A stretch of 6,685 nucleotides of DNA from the NCBI GenBank assembly GCA_937897585.1, contig CALCNY010000242.1, forward strand, positions 1-6,685, read 5' to 3'. The position numbers and the translations under genes were made by a program. Shown here piece by piece: positions 1-5,362 of this stretch (its first letter is position 1; the number at the start of each line of letters is the position of its first letter). The DNA is from an uncultured Chitinophagaceae bacterium (GTDB taxonomy: Bacteria > Bacteroidota > Bacteroidia > Chitinophagales > Chitinophagaceae). Under the pieces are notes generated by a model that was given only the letters and a program-made list of their open reading frames with translations, searched no databases and had not been told where the DNA came from.

Positions 1-14
1 ATTTTTTGTTTCAA

Positions 15-731
15 TTAAAATTTATATTTCCAAACCAATCCGACTGATGTGCCAAAATGTTCATCCGCGGAATATTTTAAACTCATTTTTGAACCATCAT
101 TCGCTAATTCATTGTATCGATTTAAAGCTCGTCTAAAATGACGAACACTGACAGAACCGAAATACAAATTAGCTACCGCACTTCCTCCGACTACGGACCA
201 ATAAAAACCATCTGATACCGCATCTTTTTTTAATAATGTATAAAATTTAGATTCTTCGGGCTTGAACTCTTGATCTTCTGTAGCCGTAAACATTTTGTAT
301 GCCGTATACACTAAGAAGGCTCCGAAAAAATACAATACCCACTGAAATTCATTCACCAATGAAACACCTATGGTGATAAAAATAATCCTAAGCATAATCG
401 CCATCAGAATACCAATTAACAAGACCCTACCATAATGAATTTCTTTTACCTTGAAAGCAGAAAATATGATGATGAAAACAAAAATGTTATCTATACTCAA
501 ACTCCATTCCATTAAATAAGCACTGAGAAATTCAATAGCAGTTTGACCTCCTTCTTCTATACCGATAAAAACCAGAAAACCCATTGCAATGGAAACCCAA
601 AAAAACGTTTGCAAAACGGCGGAACGTAAACTTACAATATGATTTTTTTGACTAAAAAAACCCAAATCAATGATAATTGATAATAACATCACAATTCCAA
701 AAACACCATATACAACTTGTGACTTATCCAT
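15..731 (-). CDS. TerC-family membrane protein, N-terminal half only, joined to an outer-membrane-like C-terminal tail
   Basis: Residues 1-169 are a recognisable TerC-family integral membrane protein, a group linked to metal-ion (manganese) export and tellurite resistance. Hydrophobic segments lie near residues 7-25, 38-58, 80-93, 102-124 and 127-146. The family signature SLSIDNIFVF (77-86) carries the acidic Asp81, followed by GRVLLIGI and a YFFGAFLVYTAYKMF segment. TerC proteins normally run to about 300 residues and contain a second half with another acidic membrane motif (T-D-L-x-F-A-x-D-S type). That half is absent. From about residue 170 the sequence changes character: a soluble, aromatic-rich 69-residue tail with Gly/Ala/Tyr alternation that ends in VWKYKF, like the last strand of an outer-membrane beta-barrel protein. 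The switch falls at a run of seven A on the coding strand (225-231). Transport by this half protein is doubtful. The gene starts 8 bases after gldG and is probably co-transcribed with it. The TerC assignment of the N-terminal part is firm. The origin of the tail is inferred. Confidence 0.75.
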   Translation of the reverse strand: MDKSQVVYGVFGIVMLLSIIIDLGFFSQKNHIVSLRSAVLQTFFWVSIAMGFLVFIGIEEGGQTAIEFLSAYLMEWSLSIDNIFVFIIIFSAFKVKEIHYGRVLLIGILMAIMLRIIFITIGVSLVNEFQWVLYFFGAFLVYTAYKMFTATEDQEFKPEESKFYTLLKKDAVSDGFYWSVVGGSAVANLYFGSVSVRHFRRALNRYNELANDGSKMSLKYSADEHFGTSVGLVWKYKF

Positions 732-739
732 AATAATAA

Positions 740-2446
740 TTAACGAGCGTATTTTCTTTTACGTAAATACTGAAAGAAAAATGCGAAGATAATAACGAGC
801 ATTACCGGTAGTAAAATATTAATCAACTGCCAATAGGTACGGTCTGCATTTACTTTTTTAGTGTCGAGAAATTTAACGGTATAATCTTTACTCTTGGCTT
901 CCGAAAGGTCATTGGTATTCAACATGTAATCCAGTGTGTTGAGTAAAAACTCTCTATTAGCAAATGGAAATTCACGCTGAGAACCATAAGTAAATGGATT
1001 CATTCCCATGCTTAAAGGTTGGTTGCCTTTTACAACAGCATTCATAATAATGTCAGCATCAGAAACCACCAACATTTTATTTTCTGTAAGACAAGACTTA
1101 GAAAACATAATATTATATGCTTTCAATGAATCATTCATTGCAGCAGAAAGTCGATTGGAAAATAATGAATTGAATTTACCTTCCAGTAACACCGCAACAG
1201 GTACAGCCGCTGTTTTGTATTGATTATCTTCTGGAGCGGTTACATTTTCTTTACCGCTGATTAATGCAGGAGTAGCAATAATTCTGGCATTGGGAGAGCT
1301 GTGAAGCAGCACTGTTTTTTTTATGCCTTCCGACTCAACCAAATCAATTGAATTCACAAATTTACCTGAAACGTATCCCAGATTTTTATTGATGGGGTGA
1401 TTTTCTGCAGATTCCAAAACAGGGAAATAATTCCATGGTAAAAATTCAAACTGACCATTTCCGTTAACATCAAAAGGTAGATAGTCGCATTGCAAATCCA
1501 TGAGTAAATCCGGATTGATTCTCACACCATAATGAAATATAAAATCATTTAGCTGCAAATCTCTATCGTAAGCAATGACTTCGTTTTTTATTTGCAGGCT
1601 GTCCATTTCAGCATTCAATCTGTCGATGAAGAAAAGTAATTTACCACCATTCATCACATATTGATCGAGTTTTAGCTTTTCAAGATCTGAAAACGCTTCT
1701 TTGGGTTTTAATACAATTAATGCTTTGAATTCTGGAGCTATGAAAGGTTGTTTTTGAATATCAACCAAAGACAAATTATATGAGGGTTTTAGTGTTTGTT
1801 CAGCAAGATCATACACACTGAAATCCATCGGCTCACCGTTACCGATAGCATAAGCAATTTCAGTCTTTTCTTTCTTACCAATAGAAGCTATTGCATTCGC
1901 AAACTGATATTCCAACATCGCTTCTGCATTATTAACTTCTTTTACATTTACAATAGGTGTTTTCCCTTTGTAAATTTGTACGGGAAGCATAGTGTCTTTA
2001 TAATGTAAAAGCGCAACAGGATAAACTTGTTGTTGTTGCTGGCCATTTTTTACCTGCGCAGTAAGATTGATGGGAACGATGCCTAATGAAGTTAATGTAT
2101 CTGCATAAACAGAATTAGTGCCTTCTATGATTTCATCAGGAGCAATAAATCGATATTTTATTTTATTCCCTCCCACTTCTTTAAATTCTCTAAGTAAATC
2201 TTCTGTGGCAGATGCTAATTTTTTAAATCCACTTGGGTAATTTCCTTTTAAAAAAACATCAATAGTTACGGGTTCGTCTAAATTTTTTAAAATAGTTGTA
2301 GTTCCTTTGCTTAAGGTAAATCGTTTTTCGTCTGTAAGATCTATTCTGAAATGCCATGTGGAAGTAATAATATTCACGGCAAGCAATACCAGTATTATTA
2401 AGACTACTCCCCATCTTCGATTCAAAAATCCTGAGAACTTCTTCAT
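740..2446 (-). CDS. gldG: GldG, gliding motility-associated ABC transporter auxiliary/substrate-binding-like protein
   Basis: This is a 568-residue protein anchored at both ends. A membrane helix lies at about 12-29 behind a basic start (MKKF...NRRW), and a second at about 541-560 is followed by the basic tail LRKRKYAR. Between them is a large extracytoplasmic region of the GldG/ABC-2-associated (DUF4350-like) type. Diagnostic stretches are RIDLTDEKRFTLSKGT (34-49), just after the first helix, and GGKLLFFIDRLNAEMDSL (267-284). In Flavobacterium johnsoniae, GldF and GldG form the membrane part of an ABC transporter with the ATPase GldA and were reported as needed for gliding. Many non-gliding Bacteroidota keep the pair, so motility cannot be deduced from it. 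The start codon lies one base after the gldF stop (TAA-T-ATG), which implies translational coupling. A short poly-Gln run (136-140, mostly CAA codons) sits in the extracytoplasmic part. No ATPase gene is nearby. The length is normal and the frame is intact. Confidence 0.93.
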   Translation of the reverse strand: MKKFSGFLNRRWGVVLIILVLLAVNIITSTWHFRIDLTDEKRFTLSKGTTTILKNLDEPVTIDVFLKGNYPSGFKKLASATEDLLREFKEVGGNKIKYRFIAPDEIIEGTNSVYADTLTSLGIVPINLTAQVKNGQQQQQVYPVALLHYKDTMLPVQIYKGKTPIVNVKEVNNAEAMLEYQFANAIASIGKKEKTEIAYAIGNGEPMDFSVYDLAEQTLKPSYNLSLVDIQKQPFIAPEFKALIVLKPKEAFSDLEKLKLDQYVMNGGKLLFFIDRLNAEMDSLQIKNEVIAYDRDLQLNDFIFHYGVRINPDLLMDLQCDYLPFDVNGNGQFEFLPWNYFPVLESAENHPINKNLGYVSGKFVNSIDLVESEGIKKTVLLHSSPNARIIATPALISGKENVTAPEDNQYKTAAVPVAVLLEGKFNSLFSNRLSAAMNDSLKAYNIMFSKSCLTENKMLVVSDADIIMNAVVKGNQPLSMGMNPFTYGSQREFPFANREFLLNTLDYMLNTNDLSEAKSKDYTVKFLDTKKVNADRTYWQLINILLPVMLVIIFAFFFQYLRKRKYAR

Positions 2447-2447
2447 A

Positions 2448-3170
2448 TTATTTGCTCTTCAGTTTTTTTTGGGTGATAAAAATAGAGAGTATAATCAAAC
2501 TTAAAAAATAAGTCAAATCCCGGCTGTCAATAACACCTCTGCTGATACTTTGGTAATGGAAGTCAATACCCAGCATTTCGATATAATAATCTACATTACC
2601 GGAAAATACACTGATTGAACTTATAGCGTTGAAGCCAAAATATAAAATCAGGCACATAAAAGCGCTAATCAAAAAAGAAACGATAGCATTGGAAGTAAAG
2701 CTTCCACAACAAATACTGATGGCAGAAAAAACGGCACTCAAGAAAATCAATCCCAAATAACTACCTGCAATACCACCTTTATCAATAGCACCGGTAACGC
2801 TAAGTGTTTTAATGGTGAAAACATATAAAAGAGTAGGGATAAGCGCTATAACAACAACCAATATCACGGAGAAATATTTCCCCACCACGATCTGTAAAGA
2901 AGTTACAGGCTTTGTTTTTAGGATTTCAAAAGTACCTGTTCGAAATTCATCTGAAAACGAACGCATGGCTACAGCCGGCACTAAGAAGATAAAAACCCAT
3001 GGTGCCAATTCAAAAAATTTATCAAGACTGGCATAACCAAAATCAAAGATATTGCTGTCCTGTAGCAGAAAAAGGAACATCCCATTTATCAATAAAAACA
3101 GGATTACAGCAATATAACCTGTAAGGCTGCTGAAAAACTGGCTTATTTCTTTTTTACAAATGTTCCACAT
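2448..3170 (-). CDS. gldF: GldF, gliding motility-associated ABC transporter permease
   Basis: This 240-residue ABC-2 type permease has about six hydrophobic segments, near residues 17-37, 54-69, 98-119, 136-156, 160-182 and 218-235. It opens with a short cytoplasmic N-terminus, MWNICKKEISQFFSSLTGYI, typical of GldF and related NosY-like permeases. Between helices 2 and 3 lies the conserved cytoplasmic loop MRSFSDEFRTGTFEILKTKPVT (69-90), the likely contact with the ATPase. It is the membrane channel component that partners GldG, encoded directly downstream, and needs the ATPase GldA, which is not in this window. The 190-base divergent region upstream should hold its promoter, making it the first gene of a gldF-gldG-terC-like transcription unit. 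The length is normal for the family, and no frame damage is seen. The assignment as GldF rather than a generic ABC-2 permease rests on the adjacent gldG. Confidence 0.93.
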   Translation of the reverse strand: MWNICKKEISQFFSSLTGYIAVILFLLINGMFLFLLQDSNIFDFGYASLDKFFELAPWVFIFLVPAVAMRSFSDEFRTGTFEILKTKPVTSLQIVVGKYFSVILVVVIALIPTLLYVFTIKTLSVTGAIDKGGIAGSYLGLIFLSAVFSAISICCGSFTSNAIVSFLISAFMCLILYFGFNAISSISVFSGNVDYYIEMLGIDFHYQSISRGVIDSRDLTYFLSLIILSIFITQKKLKSK

Positions 3171-3186
3171 AATTGAAAAATCTGCT

Positions 3187-3219
3187 GCAATTTACTCTAT
3201 CCTGAATAAAGAATTTCAA
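3187..3219 (-). promoter_or_regulatory. weak candidate promoter for gldF operon
   Basis: Read leftward, a TTG (3217-3219) is followed after 22 bases by TAAATTGC (3187-3194). This partly resembles the Bacteroidota -33 TTG / -7 TAnnTTTG pattern and lies 17-24 bases before the gldF start codon. The match is poor and the region is very AT-rich. It is listed only because a promoter for the leftward operon should lie in this interval. Confidence 0.2.
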
Positions 3220-3230
3220 GAAAAAAATCA

Positions 3231-3250
3231 ATTTTAAACTGTTTTAAAAT
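3231..3250. repeat. imperfect palindrome in the gldF/protease divergent region
   Basis: ATTTTAAA (3231-3238) is repeated in inverted orientation as TTTAAAAT (3243-3250) around a 4-base spacer. It sits roughly in the middle of the 191-base divergent intergenic region, where an operator acting on either gene could be placed. Because the arms contain only A and T, chance is a serious alternative. No regulator gene is adjacent. Confidence 0.3.
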
Positions 3251-3320
3251 AGTTGAATAGCGTTGAAAAAACTGAAAAAATAAATCCCTGGTATTTTCAA
3301 TTTCTTATTTTATAATAACT

Positions 3321-3328
3321 TAACTTGT
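3321..3328 (+). promoter_or_regulatory. weak candidate -7 box for the metalloprotease gene
   Basis: TAACTTGT lies 33 bases before the ATG and shares TAnnTT with the Bacteroidota -7 consensus TAnnTTTG. No clear TTTG is found at the expected distance upstream; the nearest is a TTTC at 3295-3298, 22 bases away. There is no Shine-Dalgarno sequence before the ATG (bases 3345-3361 are A-rich), as is usual in this phylum. Confidence 0.25.
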
Positions 3329-3361
3329 TTATCTTATTTAATCACTAAAAAATTAACTGGC

Positions 3362-4351
3362 ATGAAAAAGACGTTACTTTTCTTTATGGGCTGTACCCTA
3401 TTAGCAATAGGCTGCCAAAAGACTTCTCTTACAGAGATGAATGCAACTGACGGAAACATCGTTGCAGATGCACCTGCTTCATATGGTCGCCATTGCGCAT
3501 CTTACGAAGTATTACAAAGACAAATAAAAGAAGATCCTTCTTTAGTTGGCAGAATGCAAGCCATTGAAGAAGCCACTGAAAGATTTGCCAGCAATCCTGA
3601 TATGGCAAGATTGGTAAATGGTGTTTATGTTATTCCTGTTGTTGTAAATGTTTTGTATCAAACAGCTGCTCAAAATATTTCTTTAGCTCAAATTCAATCT
3701 CAAATTGCGGTTTTGAATGCTGATTATGCGGCTACAAATGCTGATTACAGTTTAACTCCTTCTACCTTCACGGCTGTAAGATCAGGTAACACCAACATCC
3801 AATTTGTATTGGATACTGTAATTCGTAAATCAACAACTAAATCCTCTTGGTCAACTAACGATGCGGTTAAAAAAACTGCTAGTGGTGGTTTAAACCCAAC
3901 CAGCCCAACAACCAAACTAAACTTATGGTGCTGTAATTTGAGTGGTGGTATTTTAGGTTACGCTCAATTCCCTGGTGGAAGTTCAACTACTGATGGCGTT
4001 GTAATTGATGATAATGCTTTCGGTTCTACAGGAACAGTTTCTGCACCTTACAACAAAGGAAGAACAGCTACTCATGAAGTAGGTCACTGGTTAAATCTTC
4101 GTCACATCTGGGGTGATGCAACTTGCGGTAATGACTTAGTTGGAGACACACCTCTTCATACAGGTGCAAACTATGGTTGCCCTGCAGCAAATTCAAAATC
4201 AACTTGTACTGGAACACCAGTTATGATGACTATGAACTACATGGATTATACAGATGATGCTTGTATGTACATGTTCTCTGCAGGTCAGAAAACAAGAATG
4301 CTGGCTACATTTGCTACAGGTGGTGGCAGAACAACTTTCGCTGCACCTTAA
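3362..4351 (+). CDS. Secreted lipoprotein zinc metalloprotease, M43 (pappalysin/ulilysin) family
   Basis: This 329-residue metzincin endopeptidase has a basic, hydrophobic signal peptide ending at LLAIGC. Cys18 would be lipidated, and Gln-Lys follows, as is common in Bacteroidota lipoproteins. Residues 42-75 form a short propeptide with RHCAS (43-47), which resembles the cysteine-switch motif of M43 zymogens. The catalytic domain starts near YVIPVVVNVLY (89-99). The zinc site is HEVGHWLNLRH (238-248): His238, His242 and His248 bind zinc and Glu239 is the general base. The Met-turn is NYMDYTDD (292-299), with Met294. Cys255/Cys282 and Cys273/Cys301 have the spacing of the two disulfides I recall from ulilysin-type enzymes. 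The chain ends soon after MFSAGQKTRM, so there is no adhesion or sorting domain. An unusual Cys190-Cys191 pair follows Trp189 in the strand before the active site. The gene is monocistronic, between a divergent intergenic region and a terminator. The substrate is unknown. Confidence 0.93.
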   Translation: MKKTLLFFMGCTLLAIGCQKTSLTEMNATDGNIVADAPASYGRHCASYEVLQRQIKEDPSLVGRMQAIEEATERFASNPDMARLVNGVYVIPVVVNVLYQTAAQNISLAQIQSQIAVLNADYAATNADYSLTPSTFTAVRSGNTNIQFVLDTVIRKSTTKSSWSTNDAVKKTASGGLNPTSPTTKLNLWCCNLSGGILGYAQFPGGSSTTDGVVIDDNAFGSTGTVSAPYNKGRTATHEVGHWLNLRHIWGDATCGNDLVGDTPLHTGANYGCPAANSKSTCTGTPVMMTMNYMDYTDDACMYMFSAGQKTRMLATFATGGGRTTFAAP

Positions 4352-4374
4352 TCAATTCAAAAATATTTAAATAG

Positions 4375-4402
4375 AAAAGCCACCTAAAATGGTGGCTTTT
4401 TT
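4375..4402 (+). terminator. intrinsic terminator, probably bidirectional
   Basis: A perfect 10-base-pair stem is formed by AAAAGCCACC (4375-4384) and GGTGGCTTTT (4391-4400). It has a 6-base loop, and the right arm runs into TTTTTT (4397-4402). It lies 23 bases after the protease stop codon and is a strong rightward terminator. Read leftward the same hairpin ends in TTTT, so it can also stop iscSUA transcription arriving from the other side. Confidence 0.92.
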
Positions 4403-4460
4403 ATTTACCTCAAAGAATAGGAGGAAATTAATTTGCGCAGCGGATAATTGATTGAGAACT

Positions 4461-4474
4461 TCCCTCTTGGGGGA
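4461..4474. other. small GC-rich hairpin in the convergent intergenic region
   Basis: TCCCT (4461-4465) can pair with GGGGA (4470-4474, one G-T pair) around the loop CTTG, in an otherwise AT-rich stretch 14 bases beyond the iscA stop codon. No T-run follows on either strand, so it is not itself a terminator. It could protect the 3' end of the iscSUA transcript. A GATTGAG direct repeat (4450-4456 and 4473-4479) overlaps it. Confidence 0.22.
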
Positions 4475-4487
4475 TTGAGTGGGCCGT

Positions 4488-4838
4488 TTACACCGAAAAA
4501 CTCTCGCCACATCCACAACTCCTGCTGGCATTGGGATTGCTAAAATGAAATCCTTTACCATTCAACCCATCGCTGAATTCCAGTTCGGTATTAACGAGGT
4601 ATAAAAAACTTTTTAAATCAGTAACTATTTTAACCCCTTTATCTTCAAAAACCTGATCCATGGGCTTCACTTCATTATCAAAATCCAGTTTATAACTCAG
4701 TCCGCTACAACCTCCACCAACAACGCCTACACGAAGAAAATAACTAGAGTCATTTTCAACACCTGCATCTTTCATCAATTGATGAACTTTTGCCTTGGCC
4801 TTATCGCTAATGTATATTCCGTTGTCTGTTGCTACCAT
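4488..4838 (-). CDS. iscA: IscA/HesB-family iron-sulfur cluster assembly accessory protein
   Basis: This is a 116-residue A-type iron-sulfur carrier. The three invariant cysteines are present: Cys44 in GGGCSGLSY (41-49), and Cys108 and Cys110 in the C-terminal SRSCGCGESF (106-114-type ending). These bind iron or a 2Fe-2S/4Fe-4S cluster, usually at a dimer interface, for delivery to client proteins. The fold region FLRVGVVGGG, then LDFDN, then GVKIVTDLKSFLYLVNTELEF matches the family throughout, and the length is typical (about 107-120). It is the last gene of the leftward isc set, 11 bases after iscU, which supports co-transcription. The MVATDNGIYIS start is the only sensible ATG. IscA, ErpA and SufA cannot be separated reliably from sequence alone. 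The symbol follows the iscS-iscU context. Confidence 0.92.
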   Translation of the reverse strand: MVATDNGIYISDKAKAKVHQLMKDAGVENDSSYFLRVGVVGGGCSGLSYKLDFDNEVKPMDQVFEDKGVKIVTDLKSFLYLVNTELEFSDGLNGKGFHFSNPNASRSCGCGESFSV

Positions 4839-4849
4839 TGTAGTAATTA

Positions 4850-5269
4850 TTAGTGAATTACACTTTCTTCAAACTTGATTTTTTCCATTCCGTTTTTCTC
4901 TCTGTAATCGTTGATTGCTGCTTTAATAGCGTCTTCAGCCAATACAGAACAATGGATTTTTACTGGAGGTAAATTCAATTCTTCTACGATAGTCATGTTG
5001 TCAATTTTCAATGCTTCATCAACGCTTTTTCCTTTTAACCACTCAGTAGCCAAAGAAGAAGAAGCAATTGCAGAACCACAACCAAAAGTTTTGAACTTAG
5101 CGTCAGTAATCATTCCTGTTTCATGATTCACTTCAATTTGCAATCTCATTACGTCGCCACACTCAGGAGCGCCAACAAGTCCGGTTCCTACATTTTTGCT
5201 TGCTTTATCTAAAGTTCCAACGTTTTTTGGATTTTGATAATGATCGATTACTTTTTCTGAATATGCCAT
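4850..5269 (-). CDS. iscU: IscU, iron-sulfur cluster scaffold protein
   Basis: This 139-residue scaffold is where 2Fe-2S clusters are built from iron and the sulfur supplied by IscS. All key residues are present: Cys37 and Asp39 in GAPECGDVM (33-41), Cys64 in FGCGSAIASSS (62-72), and His106-Cys107 in KIHCSVLAEDAI (104-115). LPPVK (100-104) is the Hsp70-type chaperone (HscA) recognition motif, so a dedicated or general DnaK-like chaperone is expected, though none is encoded here. The N-terminus MAYSEKVIDHYQNPKNVG is classic IscU, not SufU: there is no inserted zinc-binding region between the second and third cysteine motifs. It is followed 11 bases later by iscA and preceded by iscS across a 93-base repeat-rich gap. 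The ATG has an A-rich leader and no Shine-Dalgarno sequence. Confidence 0.97.
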   Translation of the reverse strand: MAYSEKVIDHYQNPKNVGTLDKASKNVGTGLVGAPECGDVMRLQIEVNHETGMITDAKFKTFGCGSAIASSSLATEWLKGKSVDEALKIDNMTIVEELNLPPVKIHCSVLAEDAIKAAINDYREKNGMEKIKFEESVIH

Positions 5270-5274
5270 GGTAT

Positions 5275-5315
5275 TAATTTGATAATTTGAAAATTAGTTA
5301 ATTTGAATATTTTGA
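5275..5315. repeat. degenerate 8-bp tandem repeat (TAATTTGA) in the iscU leader
   Basis: TAATTTGA occurs exactly at 5275-5282, 5283-5290 and 5299-5306, all in the same 8-base register. A degenerate unit (AAATTAGT) lies at 5291-5298 and a 9-base variant ends in TTTTGA at 5307-5315. Read in the iscU direction the unit is TCAAATTA. It lies 6-46 bases before the iscU ATG and makes the leader A-rich and unstructured. Confidence 0.65.
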
Positions 5316-5325
5316 ATTTTTACTT

Positions 5326-5353
5326 CTTTATTTCTTATTTGTTATTCCTTATT
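5326..5353. repeat. 7-bp tandem repeat, four units, just after iscS
   Basis: In the isc reading direction, four adjacent heptamers AATAAGG, AATAACA, AATAAGA and AATAAAG (5353 down to 5326) share the core AATAA. They start 9 bases after the iscS stop codon. With the 8-base repeats next to them they account for most of the 93-base iscS-iscU gap. No terminator hairpin is present there. Confidence 0.6.
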
Positions 5354-5362
5354 TTTTGTTTT

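Noticed and set aside
1008..1223. Rightward open frame opposite gldG; similar ones lie at 1796-2008, 2307-2504, 2812-3036, 4911-5126 and 5976-6206
   Set aside because: All lie antisense inside strongly conserved genes (gldG, gldF, iscU, iscS), have no family resemblance and no promoter-like sequence. They are chance open frames.
2026..2041. TTG-repeat (poly-Gln codons) within gldG as a possible phase-variable microsatellite
   Set aside because: It is only about five units, and a triplet repeat would change length without shifting the frame. It encodes a simple QQQQQ run in a loop.
4473..4484. A 12-base stretch GATTGAGTGGGC that recurs inverted at 5373-5384 inside the end of iscS
   Set aside because: One or a few 12-base matches are expected by chance in a window of this size, and one copy is plain coding sequence of the conserved IscS tail.
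4367..4561. Leftward 64-codon open frame overlapping the 3' part of iscA and running through the terminator hairpin
   Set aside because: It overlaps a well-supported gene in another frame, crosses the terminator, and has no recognisable domain.
5270..5362. CRISPR array or regulatory RNA in the repeat-rich iscS-iscU gap
   Set aside because: The repeat units are 7-8 bases with no spacers, and no stable stem is visible. The tract is simple-sequence repeat, not CRISPR or a riboswitch.
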